Assembly (NCBI RefSeq): GCF_025857195.1
Contig: NZ_CP109787.1
Coordinates: 2,235,501-2,299,500, forward strand
Reading direction: 5' to 3'
Length of the DNA: 64,000 nucleotides
Source: Leisingera thetidis
Lineage (GTDB): Bacteria; Pseudomonadota; Alphaproteobacteria; Rhodobacterales; Rhodobacteraceae
Each line of letters starts with the position of its first letter. Within the stretch, counting starts at the first letter, position 1. Made by a program: the position numbers and the translations under genes. This document shows, in pieces, positions 44,643-53,939 of this stretch. Below the pieces are notes generated by a model. That model saw nothing but the letters and a program-made list of their open reading frames with translations. It had not been told where the DNA came from and did no database searches.

Positions 44643-46532
44643 ATGGGATATCAGGACATTTACGCCGGCTGGCAGCGTGACCCGGAAGGTTTCTGGATGG
44701 AGGCCGCCAAGGCGATCAGCTGGGACGACGCCCCGAGGCAGGCGCTGTTCGACAAGGGGGACGGCCTGTATGAATGGTTTGCCGATGCCAAGGTGAACAC
44801 CTGCTACAATGCCCTGGACCGTCACGTCGAACAGGGCCGCGGCGAGCAGACCGCGATCATCTATGACAGCCCGGTCACCCAGACCAAGCGTGAAATCTCC
44901 TATGTCGAGCTGCGCAACCGTGTCGCCACCCTGGCCGGCGCCTTGCGCGCCAAGGGCGTGGAGAAAGGCGACCGCGTCATCATCTACATGCCGATGATCC
45001 CCGAGGCGCTGGAGGCAATGCTGGCCTGCGCCCGCATTGGGGCTGTGCATTCAGTGGTGTTCGGCGGCTTTGCCTCCAACGAGCTGGCTGTGCGCATCGA
45101 CGATGCCAAGCCCAAGGCAATCATCGCCGCCTCCTGCGGCATCGAACCGGGCCGCACCGTGCATTACAAGCCGCTGCTGGACGGCGCCATCGACCTGGCC
45201 GAGCACAAGCCGGAGTTCTGCGTGATCTTCCAGCGCGAGCAGGAAGTGGCGGAGCTGATCCCGGGCCGCGACGTGAACTGGCACGGTTTTCAGTATGGTG
45301 TGGAACCGGCGGAATGCGTCGCCGTAGAGGGCAACCACCCCTCCTATATCCTTTATACCTCCGGCACCACGGGGCAGCCCAAGGGGGTGATCCGCCACAC
45401 AGCGGGGCAGCTGGTGGCGCTGAACTGGACCATGAAGAACATCTACAATGTCGATCCCGGCGATGTGTTCTGGGCGGCTTCCGATGTGGGCTGGGTCGTG
45501 GGCCACAGCTATATCTGCTATGGCCCGCTGATCCACGGAAACACCACCATCGTGTTCGAGGGCAAGCCGGTGGGCACGCCCGATGCGGGCACCTTCTGGC
45601 GGGTGATTTCCGAGCACAAGGTCAAGAGCTTCTTCACCGCCCCGACCGCCTTCCGCGCGGTGAAGCGGGAGGATCCCAAGGGCGAATTCGTCAAGAAATA
45701 CGACCTGAGCTGCCTCAAGCAGGTCTATCTGGCGGGCGAGCGCGCCGATCCCGACACCATCACCTGGGCGCAGGAACAGCTGAAGGTGCCGGTCATCGAC
45801 CACTGGTGGCAGACCGAGACCGGCTGGTCGATTGCGGCCAATCCGCTGGGGGTCGAGGAACTGCCGGTCAAGCTTGGCTCGCCTGCGGTGCCGATGCCGG
45901 GATACGAAGTGGATATCCTGGATGAAAGCGGCAATCCGGTTCCAGCGGGAGAACTGGGCGCGATTGCAGTGAAGCTGCCGCTGCCGCCGGGCACCCTGCC
46001 GACGCTGTGGAATGCGCAAGAGCGGTTTAGGAAAAGCTATCTCACCACCTTCCCCGGCTATTACGAGACCGGCGATGCCGGCATGAAGGATAAGGACGGA
46101 TACCTTTACATCATGGCGCGCACCGATGACGTGATCAACGTGGCGGGCCACCGGCTGTCGACCGGCGGCATGGAGGAAGTGCTGGCCGGCCACCCGGATG
46201 TCGCTGAATGCGCCGTTATCGGTGTCGCGGACAGCCTCAAGGGGCAGATGCCGGTGGGGTTCCTGTGCCTGAACGCGGGTACGGACCGCGATCATGGCGA
46301 GGTGGTATCGGAAGTGGTGAAACTGGTGCGCGAGAAGATCGGCCCGGTGGCCGCCTTCAAGCTGGCGGTGGTGGTCGACCGGCTGCCCAAGACCCGCTCC
46401 GGCAAGATCCTGCGCGGCACCATGGTGAACATCGCCGACGGCACGCCGTGGAAAATGCCCGCCACCATCGATGATCCGGCGGTCCTGGACGAGATCAGGG
46501 AAGCCCTGCAGAGCATCGGCTACGCGCGGTAA
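44643..46532 (+). CDS. prpE: Propionyl-CoA synthetase (PrpE-type acyl-CoA ligase)
   Basis: A 629-aa AMP-forming ligase of the acetyl-/propionyl-CoA synthetase branch. 'YILYTSGTTGQPKGVIRHT' (ATP site), 'WWQTETGWSIAANP' (AMP/substrate site), 'YYETGDAGMKDKDGYLYIMARTDDVINVAGHRLST' region and 'PKTRSGKILRGTM' (catalytic Lys) are present. The 'MGYQDIYAGWQRDPEGFW' N-terminus favours PrpE over Acs. AGGAGGAG lies 11-18 nt before the ATG at 44643. It activates propionate for the methylmalonyl-CoA route. Confidence 0.9.
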   Translation: MGYQDIYAGWQRDPEGFWMEAAKAISWDDAPRQALFDKGDGLYEWFADAKVNTCYNALDRHVEQGRGEQTAIIYDSPVTQTKREISYVELRNRVATLAGALRAKGVEKGDRVIIYMPMIPEALEAMLACARIGAVHSVVFGGFASNELAVRIDDAKPKAIIAASCGIEPGRTVHYKPLLDGAIDLAEHKPEFCVIFQREQEVAELIPGRDVNWHGFQYGVEPAECVAVEGNHPSYILYTSGTTGQPKGVIRHTAGQLVALNWTMKNIYNVDPGDVFWAASDVGWVVGHSYICYGPLIHGNTTIVFEGKPVGTPDAGTFWRVISEHKVKSFFTAPTAFRAVKREDPKGEFVKKYDLSCLKQVYLAGERADPDTITWAQEQLKVPVIDHWWQTETGWSIAANPLGVEELPVKLGSPAVPMPGYEVDILDESGNPVPAGELGAIAVKLPLPPGTLPTLWNAQERFRKSYLTTFPGYYETGDAGMKDKDGYLYIMARTDDVINVAGHRLSTGGMEEVLAGHPDVAECAVIGVADSLKGQMPVGFLCLNAGTDRDHGEVVSEVVKLVREKIGPVAAFKLAVVVDRLPKTRSGKILRGTMVNIADGTPWKMPATIDDPAVLDEIREALQSIGYAR

Positions 46533-46581
46533 CAGGCCGCAGCCGGGCGGGGTTCCGCCCGGTCGACCTTCCCCGCGGCGG

Positions 46582-47391
46582 TCAGCGGGCAGAGATCACA
46601 TAGGCCTGGATCCTGCCGCTCACCTCGCCGGGCCCGAACCGTGCCCGTATTTCCTCCGCTGCGGCCTCAATCACCCGCTGCACGGTGTCTTCGCCGTGCG
46701 GCGCCAGCTCGCCATGCATCGGAGTGCCGCGCGCATAGGCAATCGCCGGATGCGACGGATCCGGCGCCGTGCTGGCAGCGGTCACCTTCTCAATCTCCAC
46801 CGACCGGAAACCGGCCGCCTCCAGCTCGCTCCTGATCCTGCCGGGGTCGCCATGCCCATGCGGGGTGCGCTCCAGAAAACCGGGCGGGCTGTGCGGCAGC
46901 ACTGTCCGTCCGGCACGGGTCACGATTTCGGCAAACTCGTTGTGGGCAAGGCTGTCCCAGACATTGAACAGAAACCGGCCGCCAGGACGCAGCACCCGCA
47001 GCGCCTCGGCATAGCCGCGCACCCGGTCGGGAAAGAACATGACGCCGAACTGGCAGCAGACTGCGTCAAAACTGCCATCCGGAAAGGGCAGCTGCAGCGC
47101 ATCCGCGGGCTTCCATCTGATTTCCGGCCGCGCCGGCTGGCGGGCCCTGGCCCTGTCCAGCATCGGCGGGTTCAGGTCCGTCGCCCAGTAGCTGGCTCCG
47201 GCAGGCAGCCGCGGCGCCAGAGCGCGGGTCACGACACCGCTTCCAGCGGCGGTTTCCAGCACATCGGCCACCGGCTCCGCCACAACCCGCCGGGCCAGAT
47301 CGTCTGCAAATCCTTCAAAGATCAAGGGCACCAGATAGGTGTCATAGTAGTCGGGAATTGCCCCCTGGAACACTTTGTCATTGCTGCTCAT
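46582..47391 (-). CDS. Class I SAM-dependent methyltransferase
   Basis: A 269-aa protein. 'VLETAAGSGVVTRAL' is the SAM-binding motif I, 'YWATDLNPPMLDRA' motif II with the acidic residue, 'FDAVCCQFGVMFFPD' motif III and 'EALRVLRPGGRFLFNVWD' motif IV. GGGGAG precedes the ATG at 47391. The substrate is unknown; ubiquinone-biosynthesis-like methyltransferases have a similar pattern. Converges with prpE and is divergent from the amidase gene. Confidence 0.88.
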   Translation of the reverse strand: MSSNDKVFQGAIPDYYDTYLVPLIFEGFADDLARRVVAEPVADVLETAAGSGVVTRALAPRLPAGASYWATDLNPPMLDRARARQPARPEIRWKPADALQLPFPDGSFDAVCCQFGVMFFPDRVRGYAEALRVLRPGGRFLFNVWDSLAHNEFAEIVTRAGRTVLPHSPPGFLERTPHGHGDPGRIRSELEAAGFRSVEIEKVTAASTAPDPSHPAIAYARGTPMHGELAPHGEDTVQRVIEAAAEEIRARFGPGEVSGRIQAYVISAR

Positions 47392-47530
47392 CGCGCGCTC
47401 CCCCGGGTTGCTGCCCGATACTGTAGCACATTTGCCTGCCCGCCGTGCCGTCGCGAAACCGCGGCATCCGCGACATCCCGCTTGCATCCCCCGGCATCCC
47501 GCCTAGGCTGCTGCACAGGAGGCAACCAGA

Positions 47531-48976
47531 ATGACGCAGGATGAGATTTGGCGCCTCAGCGCCACCGGGCTGACCGCCCTGACCCGCACTGGGGAACTGA
47601 GCGCAGAGGAAGCGGTGAGTGCCTCCCTCGCCCGTATGAACACAGTGAATCCGGCGCTGAATGCCGTCGTCGAGGATCTGAGCGCCGAAGCGCTGGAACG
47701 CGCCCGCGCGCTGGACACGGCGCGCGCCGCCGGTGCCGCGCCCGGCCCGCTGCACGGCGTCCCGGTAACCATCAAGATCAACGTTGATCAGCAGGGGCAT
47801 GCGACCTCCAACGGCGTCACGGCGCTGAAGGACCTGATTGCGCCGGGCGATGCGCCGGTGGTGGAGAACCTGCAAAAGGCGGGCGCAGTGGTGATCGGAC
47901 GCACCAATACGCCTGAGTTCTCCTTCCGCGCCGACACCGACAACCCGCTGTTCGGGCGCACCCATAACCCCTGGGGACGCCATATTTCGCCCGGGGGATC
48001 TTCCGGCGGGGCCGGTGCCGCCGTGATGGTCGGGATCGGCGCGCTGGCGCATGGCAATGATATCGGCGGCTCGCTGCGGTTTCCGGCGGCGGCCAATGGG
48101 GCGGTAACGGTGAAGCCGGGGCTGGGGCGGGTTCCGGCCTGGAACCCCAGCCAAACGGCCGAACGCGGGCTGCTGGCGCAACTGATGTCGGTGCAGGGGC
48201 TGATAACGCGCTGCGCGGAGGATCTGCACCTGTCGATGCCCGCGCTGATTGCACCCGACCCGCGGGATCCCTTCCATGTGCCGATGCCCTGGTACGGCGA
48301 GGCCCTGGACGGCCCCATCAAGGTGGCCTTCACCAAAAACACCCACGGCTATGAGCTGCATCCGGAGGTCGAGGCAGCGCTGGACTTCGCCCGGGATGCG
48401 CTGTCGGATGCGGGCTACTCCGTCGAAGAGGTGGAGCCGCCGCATGTGTTCGAGGCCGGGCGCGCCGGCTACCGCGCCCTGATGGGCGAGATCTATGCGC
48501 TGATGAAGGCCGATGTGGATGCCGCTGGCTCGCAGACCGTGCGCGACATCTTTGCGGTCTATTTTCAGGAGTTCCCGCCGTTTGCCGGTGATGAGCTCCT
48601 GCAGGTGATGGCCGGGCGCACCCATTACGCGCGGCAGTGGTCGCTGTTCATGGAAGACTATCCGCTGGTTCTCAGCCCGTTCCTGCCGCAGCCCTTCTTC
48701 CGGCCGGACCGCGACACCGAAGGCGCGGCAGGCGTGCATGAGGTGCTGGGCTGCGCGGTCTATTCCTATGCGATGAATTTCCTCGGCCTGCCCGCGGCCT
48801 CGGTTCCGGCCCGGCTGGCGCAGCTGCCGGACGGGCCGCAGCCGATCAATGTGCAGATCGCTGCCCGCCGCTGGCGCGAGGATCTGGCTGTGGACGCCAG
48901 CGCTGCGATCGAAGCGCGTGCAGGCCGCATGTGCTTGCCGCTGTGGGAGAAGATGCAGGCGGGCGGCACGTCCTGA
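47531..48976 (+). CDS. Amidase signature family enzyme
   Basis: A 481-aa amidase. The Ser-cisSer-Lys triad is visible: Lys82 in 'VPVTIKINVD', Ser157 in 'SPGGSSGGAGA' and the nucleophile Ser181 in 'GNDIGGSLRFPA'. The family hydrolyses various amides; GatA is excluded because no gatB/gatC lie nearby and the sequence is shorter in the C-terminus. Substrate not predictable. AGGAGGC precedes the ATG. Confidence 0.9.
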   Translation: MTQDEIWRLSATGLTALTRTGELSAEEAVSASLARMNTVNPALNAVVEDLSAEALERARALDTARAAGAAPGPLHGVPVTIKINVDQQGHATSNGVTALKDLIAPGDAPVVENLQKAGAVVIGRTNTPEFSFRADTDNPLFGRTHNPWGRHISPGGSSGGAGAAVMVGIGALAHGNDIGGSLRFPAAANGAVTVKPGLGRVPAWNPSQTAERGLLAQLMSVQGLITRCAEDLHLSMPALIAPDPRDPFHVPMPWYGEALDGPIKVAFTKNTHGYELHPEVEAALDFARDALSDAGYSVEEVEPPHVFEAGRAGYRALMGEIYALMKADVDAAGSQTVRDIFAVYFQEFPPFAGDELLQVMAGRTHYARQWSLFMEDYPLVLSPFLPQPFFRPDRDTEGAAGVHEVLGCAVYSYAMNFLGLPAASVPARLAQLPDGPQPINVQIAARRWREDLAVDASAAIEARAGRMCLPLWEKMQAGGTS

Positions 48977-49319
48977 CCGGTCCGCCCGCCGCACCGCTGT
49001 TCCGCGAACCGGACTGCGCGCAGCAGACAGGACTATGCTCGCAGGTTCCGAAGGGCAAGGATCACCGTGACAGGGTGTCCGGTCAATGTTTCCGGTCAAT
49101 CGCCGCCGCCAGGCGCCGCCATCCGCCAGGTCGCACATAAGGTCCCGGGGAAGGGAACGACCCGCCCCCGGGGAACTTCCAAAACCAGGTCACTCACTAC
49201 AAACCACGCGCGCCCCGCCGCAAACCGTGCACCTGCCTTGCTGGCGCAGGTTCCGCGGGCATGACCGGCAGAAAACAACTAACAGACCTTACAAAACACG
49301 CCGGTCCGGCGCTCTGGCA

Positions 49320-49339
49320 CATCTGCCCCCGGGCAGATG
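49320..49339. terminator. Hairpin CATCTGCCC / GGGCAGATG
   Basis: A 9-bp perfect inverted repeat with a 2-nt centre, between convergent genes. A GCATCTGC direct copy follows at 49346-49353. It is likely part of the termination region; no U-tract. Confidence 0.4.
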
Positions 49340-49352
49340 CCATCCGCATCTG

Positions 49353-49391
49353 CTTGCCGGTAAAACATCGCACAGAATCGTTACCGGCAAG
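49353..49391. terminator. Hairpin CTTGCCGGTAA / TTACCGGCAAG downstream of nadK
   Basis: An 11-bp perfect stem with a 17-nt loop, 33 bp after the nadK stop on the minus strand. The most likely role is the nadK transcript end. Confidence 0.5.
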
Positions 49392-49423
49392 TTCACAAAT
49401 ACGTGACCCTTCCGTTAAAACGC

Positions 49424-50185
49424 TTACGTAAACTGCTCGGAAATAAGTCTTTCTTCCAGCCCGTGGCCGGGATCGAACAGGATCTTGTGGCGGATCTCCG
49501 GATTGGTGCGGATCTCCACCCAGTCGATATCAGCCACGGAAACCGAGTCCGCGTCCGCCATCACCGGGCGCTTGTCCGCCTCCAGCACGTCAAAGCGCAC
49601 CATCGCGTTGCTGGGCAGCAGCGCGCCGCGCCAGCGCCGCGGCCGGAAGGCGGCAATCGCGGTCAGCGCCAGCACATCGGCGCCGATCGGCAGGATCGGG
49701 CCGTGGGCCGAATAGTTGTAGGCGGTGGACCCCGCCGGAGTGGAGACCAGCGCGCCGTCGCAGACCAGCTCCTCCATCCGCATCCGCCCGTCCACGGACA
49801 CCCGCAGCCGCGCCGCCTGAGGCCCCGCCCTGAGCAGCGACACCTCGTTGATGGCCAGCGCCTTGTGGACTGCGCCGCGCCGGTCCATCGCGGTCATCGA
49901 CAGCGGATTGATGATTTCCTGCACCGCTTCCTCGAGCCGCTCGATCAGCCCGTCCTCGCGGTATTCGTTCATCAGGAAGCCGACCGTGCCCCGGTTCATG
50001 CCATAGACCGGGGCCGGGTGATCGACCATGGTGTGCAGGGTGCGCAGCATGAACCCGTCACCGCCAAGCGCCACGACGATATCGGCGCTCTCAGGCGGCA
50101 CATGGCCGTAGCGGCGGCTCAGTTCGGCCAAGGCCTCCTGGGCGACGTCAACCTCGCTGGCCAGAAAGGCGATTCTCAAACCCAT
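49424..50185 (-). CDS. nadK: NAD kinase
   Basis: A 253-aa enzyme phosphorylating NAD to NADP. '[16 protein letters not shown]' carries the GGDG motif, '[16 protein letters not shown]' and '[25 protein letters not shown]' are further signatures, with the NE/D of '[10 protein letters not shown]'. The ATG at 50185 gives the standard length and '[16 protein letters not shown]' start. The same frame stays open for a further 2 kb upstream, but that is only the antisense of glyA. Divergent from glyA with a 168-bp gap. Confidence 0.95.
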   Translation of the reverse strand: MGLRIAFLASEVDVAQEALAELSRRYGHVPPESADIVVALGGDGFMLRTLHTMVDHPAPVYGMNRGTVGFLMNEYREDGLIERLEEAVQEIINPLSMTAMDRRGAVHKALAINEVSLLRAGPQAARLRVSVDGRMRMEELVCDGALVSTPAGSTAYNYSAHGPILPIGADVLALTAIAAFRPRRWRGALLPSNAMVRFDVLEADKRPVMADADSVSVADIDWVEIRTNPEIRHKILFDPGHGLEERLISEQFT

Positions 50186-50353
50186 CAAATCTGTTTCCGG
50201 TATTAGGCATGTGGTTCCGAAACAATCACAGCTTTCCGGCAAAGACCATAGTTGCCGTTCTGTCGCAGGGAAATGTCGCTTTACAGGCTTCCGGCGCAAG
50301 TAAGTTTCCGATAGGAAATCGCTCGAACCTGACCCCTGCTTTACGGAGCCACC

Positions 50354-52228
50354 ATGACTGAAGCGACCCGTGACCCCGGCTTTTTCACCCAATCCCTCGC
50401 CGAGCGCGATCCCGAGCTTTATGCTTCGATCACCGCCGAGCTGGGCCGCCAGCGCGACGAGATCGAGCTGATCGCCTCCGAAAACATCGTCTCCGCCGCG
50501 GTGATGGAAGCCCAGGGCTCCGTGCTCACCAACAAATACGCCGAGGGCTACCCGGGACGCCGCTACTACGGCGGCTGCCAGTATGTCGACGTTGCCGAAA
50601 ACCTCGCCATCGACCGCGCCAAGCAGCTGTTCGGCTGCGAATTCGCCAACGTGCAGCCGAACTCCGGATCGCAAGCCAACCAGGGCGTGTTCCAGGCGCT
50701 GCTGCAGCCCGGCGACACCATCCTCGGCATGGATCTCGCCTCCGGCGGCCACCTGACCCACGGCGCCGCGCCGAACCAGTCCGGCAAGTGGTTCAACGCG
50801 GTTGCCTACGGCGTGCGCCGCGACGACAACCTGATCGACTACGACCAGATCCAGGCACTGGCGGCCGAGCATCAGCCCAAGCTGATCATCGCCGGCGGCT
50901 CGGCCATCCCGCGCCAGATCGACTTTGCCAGGTTCCGGGAAATCGCGGACAGCGTTGGCGCCTATTTCATGGTCGACATGGCCCATATCGCGGGCCTGAT
51001 CGCTGCGGGCGAGCACCCCTCGCCGTTCCCGCACGCCCATGTCGCCACCACCACCACCCACAAGACCCTGCGCGGGCCCCGCGGCGGCATGATCGTGACC
51101 AACGACGAGGCGATCGCCAAGAAGGTGAACTCGGGACGCCGCTACTACGGCGGCTGCCAGTATGTCGACGTTGCCGAAAACCTCGCCATCGACCGCGCCA
51201 AGCAGCTGTTCGGCTGCGAATTCGCCAACGTGCAGCCGAACTCCGGATCGCAAGCCAACCAGGGCGTGTTCCAGGCGCTGCTGCAGCCCGGCGACACCAT
51301 CCTCGGCATGGATCTCGCCTCCGGCGGCCACCTGACCCACGGCGCCGCGCCGAACCAGTCCGGCAAGTGGTTCAACGCGGTTGCCTACGGCGTGCGCCGC
51401 GACGACAACCTGATCGACTACGACCAGATCCAGGCACTGGCGGCCGAGCATCAGCCCAAGCTGATCATCGCCGGCGGCTCGGCCATCCCGCGCCAGATCG
51501 ACTTTGCCAGGTTCCGGGAAATCGCGGACAGCGTTGGCGCCTATTTCATGGTCGACATGGCCCATATCGCGGGCCTGATCGCTGCGGGCGAGCACCCCTC
51601 GCCGTTCCCGCACGCCCATGTCGCCACCACCACCACCCACAAGACCCTGCGCGGGCCCCGCGGCGGCATGATCGTGACCAACGACGAGGCGATCGCCAAG
51701 AAGGTGAACTCGGCGATCTTCCCGGGCATCCAGGGCGGCCCGCTGATGCATGTGATCGCCGGCAAGGCGGCGGCCTTCGGCGAGGCGCTGAAGCCGGAGT
51801 TCAAGGCCTACCAGCAGCAGGTCAGGGCGAACGCGGCGGCGCTGGCGGACCAGCTGATCCAGGGCGGCCTCGACATCGTCACCGGCGGCACCGACACCCA
51901 CGTCATGCTGGTCGACCTGCGCCCCAAGGGCGTCACCGGCAACATCGCCGACAAGGCGCTGGGGCGTGCCCATATCACCACCAACAAGAACGGCATCCCG
52001 TTCGACCCGGAAAAGCCCACCGTGACCTCCGGCCTGCGCCTCGGCACGCCCGCAGGCACCACCCGCGGCTTCGGCGAGGCTGAGTTCCGCCAGATCGCGG
52101 ACCTGATCATCGAGGTGATCGACGGGCTGGCCGCCAACGGCGAAGAGGGCAATGCGGACGTGGAAGCCGCGGTGCGCGCCAAGGTGGCGGACCTTTGCGC
52201 CCGCTTCCCGCTGTACCCGAACCTGTAA
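50354..52228 (+). CDS. glyA: Serine hydroxymethyltransferase with an exact internal 193-residue tandem duplication
   Basis: The product is 624 aa; GlyA is normally about 431 aa. Residues Gly68-Ser260 are repeated without any change as Gly261-Ser453. Each copy has '[12 protein letters not shown]', '[15 protein letters not shown]', '[18 protein letters not shown]' and the PLP-lysine motif '[14 protein letters not shown]' (Lys237 and Lys430). Flanks are normal: N-terminal '[10 protein letters not shown]' and C-terminal '[19 protein letters not shown]', '[14 protein letters not shown]'. GlyA interconverts serine and glycine and feeds one-carbon units to tetrahydrofolate. The frame is kept, but whether this A-B-B-C protein folds or works is unknown. 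It may be a real recent mutation or an assembly error. Confidence 0.9.
   Translation: MTEATRDPGFFTQSLAERDPELYASITAELGRQRDEIELIASENIVSAAVMEAQGSVLTNKYAEGYPGRRYYGGCQYVDVAENLAIDRAKQLFGCEFANVQPNSGSQANQGVFQALLQPGDTILGMDLASGGHLTHGAAPNQSGKWFNAVAYGVRRDDNLIDYDQIQALAAEHQPKLIIAGGSAIPRQIDFARFREIADSVGAYFMVDMAHIAGLIAAGEHPSPFPHAHVATTTTHKTLRGPRGGMIVTNDEAIAKKVNSGRRYYGGCQYVDVAENLAIDRAKQLFGCEFANVQPNSGSQANQGVFQALLQPGDTILGMDLASGGHLTHGAAPNQSGKWFNAVAYGVRRDDNLIDYDQIQALAAEHQPKLIIAGGSAIPRQIDFARFREIADSVGAYFMVDMAHIAGLIAAGEHPSPFPHAHVATTTTHKTLRGPRGGMIVTNDEAIAKKVNSAIFPGIQGGPLMHVIAGKAAAFGEALKPEFKAYQQQVRANAAALADQLIQGGLDIVTGGTDTHVMLVDLRPKGVTGNIADKALGRAHITTNKNGIPFDPEKPTVTSGLRLGTPAGTTRGFGEAEFRQIADLIIEVIDGLAANGEEGNADVEAAVRAKVADLCARFPLYPNL
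50553..51710 (+). repeat. 579-bp perfect tandem direct repeat inside glyA
   Basis: Unit 1 is 50553-51131 and unit 2 is 51132-51710; they appear identical base for base, including third codon positions. The trinucleotide CGG stands at the start of each unit and again right after unit 2 (51711-51713), so the breakpoints share a 3-bp microhomology. 579 is a multiple of 3. The complete identity implies a very recent event or an artefact. Homologous recombination between the units would restore a normal glyA. Confidence 0.95.
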
Positions 52229-52253
52229 GCCGCTTCCGGCCTGCGCAAGAACC

Positions 52254-52288
52254 ACCGCCGCGGCCCGCGAGGCTGCGGCGGTTTTCCT
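52254..52288 (+). terminator. Intrinsic terminator after glyA
   Basis: A 12-bp stem (ACCGCCGCGGCC against GGCTGCGGCGGT, one G-T wobble) with a CGCGA loop is followed by TTTCCTTT. It lies 25 bp after the glyA stop. Confidence 0.78.
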
Positions 52289-52358
52289 TTGCCGCACAGG
52301 CGGAGCTCCCGCGCCCCGCCTGTGCATCGAAGATGCCCCGGCACGGGCCTTGGACCCG

Positions 52359-52455
52359 GCAGCGCCCCTGCGGGGCGCTGCCCGCGCCGTGCCCCCGCAC
52401 GGCGCCACGCCCAACGCTTTGGGGACTGCCAAGGCAGGCCCCAAAGGGGCGGGAG
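52359..52455 (+). repeat. Chain of hairpins with bipartite 54-bp repeat, family 2 (copy B)
   Basis: Three consecutive hairpins: GCAGCGCCCC/GGGGCGCTGC (52359-52381), GCGCCGTGC/GCACGGCGC (52384-52405) and, inside the repeat, CTTTGGGG/CCCCAAAG with an inner CTGCC/GGCAG (52417-52446). The family 2 boxes GCGCCACGCCCAACG (52402-52416) and GGGCGGGAG (52447-52455) frame the third hairpin exactly as in copy A at 8930-8983. Confidence 0.6.
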
Positions 52456-52501
52456 AACCCGGCTTCTGGACGGGTGGGTCTTAATTGCGGATATTGGCAG
52501 C

Positions 52502-53035
52502 ATGCCAAAAGATGAATTGATACAGCTCAGCAAATTTCTCCGTTGCCTTCCGCGGCACACTCCTGATGCCCTCGGCCTTGAAATGGATCCGCAAGGCTGG
52601 GTGGCGGTTGAAAGCATTGCAGCCGGGGCGGCTTCCCCCATCACCCGCGACCTGATCGAAAAAGCCGTGCGGACAAGCAGTAAGCGGCGGTTCTCCATTC
52701 CCACCGGCGGTCCCCGCAGCCGCGCCGGCCAGGGCCATTCGTTCCCCGCCGGCCCGCCGCTGGCGCCCTGCCGGCCGCCTGAAATGCAGACTCATGGGTC
52801 AGCGGAACACAAGCAGGCAGCACTCCTTGCCCAAGGGCTGAAGCCAATGCAGCGTCAGCATGCCCGTCTATCGCCAGACGCCGGAACCGTCCGCAGGGCC
52901 GGTACGCGCCAAGGCAAACCTGTGGTTCTCAGCATCGACGCCGCGCGCAGGCAGGCGGACGGGCATGCGGGCCTCCTGCCAGAAAACCGTGTCCGGCCCG
53001 GCGGCGCCGCCTCCGCCGCGTATCTCCGCCAATGA
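52502..53035 (+). CDS. kptA: RNA 2'-phosphotransferase (KptA/Tpt1 family)
   Basis: A 177-aa protein. The family moves an RNA-internal 2'-phosphate to NAD+, giving ADP-ribose 1'',2''-cyclic phosphate. 'LSKFLRCLPRHTPDALGL' carries the Arg18-His19 pair, 'RSRAGQGHS' (Arg74) corresponds to the usual RIRANQGHS, and 'LSPDAGTVRRAGTRQGKPVVL' contains the later Arg136. 'YHGT' is changed to 'THGS' and the C-terminus ('ENRVRPGGAASAAYL') is looser than usual, so some decay is possible. No tRNA intron machinery is expected in this host. The stop overlaps the DUF817 start (ATGA). The ATG at 52502 fits the family N-terminus. Confidence 0.85.
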   Translation: MPKDELIQLSKFLRCLPRHTPDALGLEMDPQGWVAVESIAAGAASPITRDLIEKAVRTSSKRRFSIPTGGPRSRAGQGHSFPAGPPLAPCRPPEMQTHGSAEHKQAALLAQGLKPMQRQHARLSPDAGTVRRAGTRQGKPVVLSIDAARRQADGHAGLLPENRVRPGGAASAAYLRQ

Positions 53036-53907
53036 GCGGCCCCTTGCCAAACCGCACCCGGCGCCTGGAGCGCCGCCTGGGCGACTGGATGCGCGGGCGG
53101 CTGCCGCCGGCACTCAGCGGGTTCATCATGTTCACCCTGAAACAGGGATGGGCCGCAATCTTTGGAATCCTGCTTCTGGGCGGACTGATCGTCACCGGCT
53201 GGATATGGCAGCCTGGCTGGGGGCTGGCCCGCTATGATGCGCTGCTGGCCTATGCCCTGATGCTGCAGGTGCTGCTGCTGGCCTCCGGCATGGAGAGCTG
53301 GCGCGAGGTGCGCGTCATCCTGCTGTTCCATCTGACCGGAACCGCGATGGAGATCTTCAAGGTGCAGGCCGGCAGCTGGGCCTATCCCGGTGCGGGCCTG
53401 ATCAAAGTGTACGAAGTGCCGCTGTTTTCCGGCTTCATGTACGCTGCGGTCGGATCCTACATGGCGCGGGTGATCCGGCTGTTCGACATGCAGTTTGCCC
53501 CCTACCCGCCGTTCTGGGCCTCCGTGCTTCTGGCCATTGCCATCTATGGCAACTTCTTTGCGCATCACTTTCTGCCCGATATCCGGCTGGGGTTGTTTGC
53601 CGCTACCGTGCTGCTGTTTGCGCGCACCCGCATCTGGTTCCGCATTGGCGAGTGTTATTATTGGATGCCGCTGCCGCTGGCGGCATTTTTTTCGAGCTTC
53701 TTTCTGTGGCTGGCGGAGAACGTGGGCACCAGCACCAAAACCTGGCTGTACAATGGTCAGAGCAGCGCTGACTGGGTGAGCCTGGCCAAGATGGGATCCT
53801 GGTACCTGCTGCTTTATGTCAGCTTCGTGACCGTGACGCTGGTGTTCCGCGAGGCGCTGTCGCCTGCGGCGGTGCCGGCCCGGCACCTGGCAGGCGCCCG
53901 CCTGTAA
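53032..53907 (+). CDS. DUF817 family integral membrane protein
   Basis: A 291-aa protein with about eight predicted membrane helices. 'FTLKQGWAAIFGILLLGGLI', 'FHLTGTAMEIFKVQAGSWAYP', 'VPLFSGFMYAAVGSYMARVIR' and 'WLAENVGTSTKTWLYNGQ' match DUF817. Function unknown. Translationally coupled to kptA by a 4-bp overlap. Confidence 0.87.
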   Translation: MSGPLPNRTRRLERRLGDWMRGRLPPALSGFIMFTLKQGWAAIFGILLLGGLIVTGWIWQPGWGLARYDALLAYALMLQVLLLASGMESWREVRVILLFHLTGTAMEIFKVQAGSWAYPGAGLIKVYEVPLFSGFMYAAVGSYMARVIRLFDMQFAPYPPFWASVLLAIAIYGNFFAHHFLPDIRLGLFAATVLLFARTRIWFRIGECYYWMPLPLAAFFSSFFLWLAENVGTSTKTWLYNGQSSADWVSLAKMGSWYLLLYVSFVTVTLVFREALSPAAVPARHLAGARL

Positions 53908-53939
53908 GGGGCGGGCGCCGGGGTAAGGGGGGCGCAGTT

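Larger units (their letters stand above)
48977..49423. other. 447-bp gap between convergent amidase and nadK genes
   Basis: No gene is supported here: short open frames lack ribosome-binding sites and codon bias. Two hairpins near its right end (listed separately) probably end transcription of nadK and the amidase. A pair of CCGGGGAA direct repeats lies around 49145-49180. Its use is unknown. Confidence 0.5.

Noticed and set aside
48977..49423. Small ORFs between amidase and nadK
   Set aside because: No start signals or protein-like composition; hairpins and gap features explain the stretch better.
49425..49437. TTACGTAAAC near the nadK end as another MerR/LiuR-type site
   Set aside because: Only one half of the dyad matches and it lies inside the nadK coding end.
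50788..52083. 431-codon second frame within glyA
   Set aside because: Low-complexity Arg/Pro/His translation of the glyA sequence in the wrong frame; repeats only because of the duplication.
49424..52444. 1006-codon minus-strand open frame covering nadK and the antisense of glyA
   Set aside because: Only the nadK part (49424-50185) is real. The rest is the shadow of glyA and contains the same repeat because glyA is duplicated.
52289..52501. Upstream extension of kptA
   Set aside because: It runs through the hairpin chain and repeat family 2; the family N-terminus begins at 52502.
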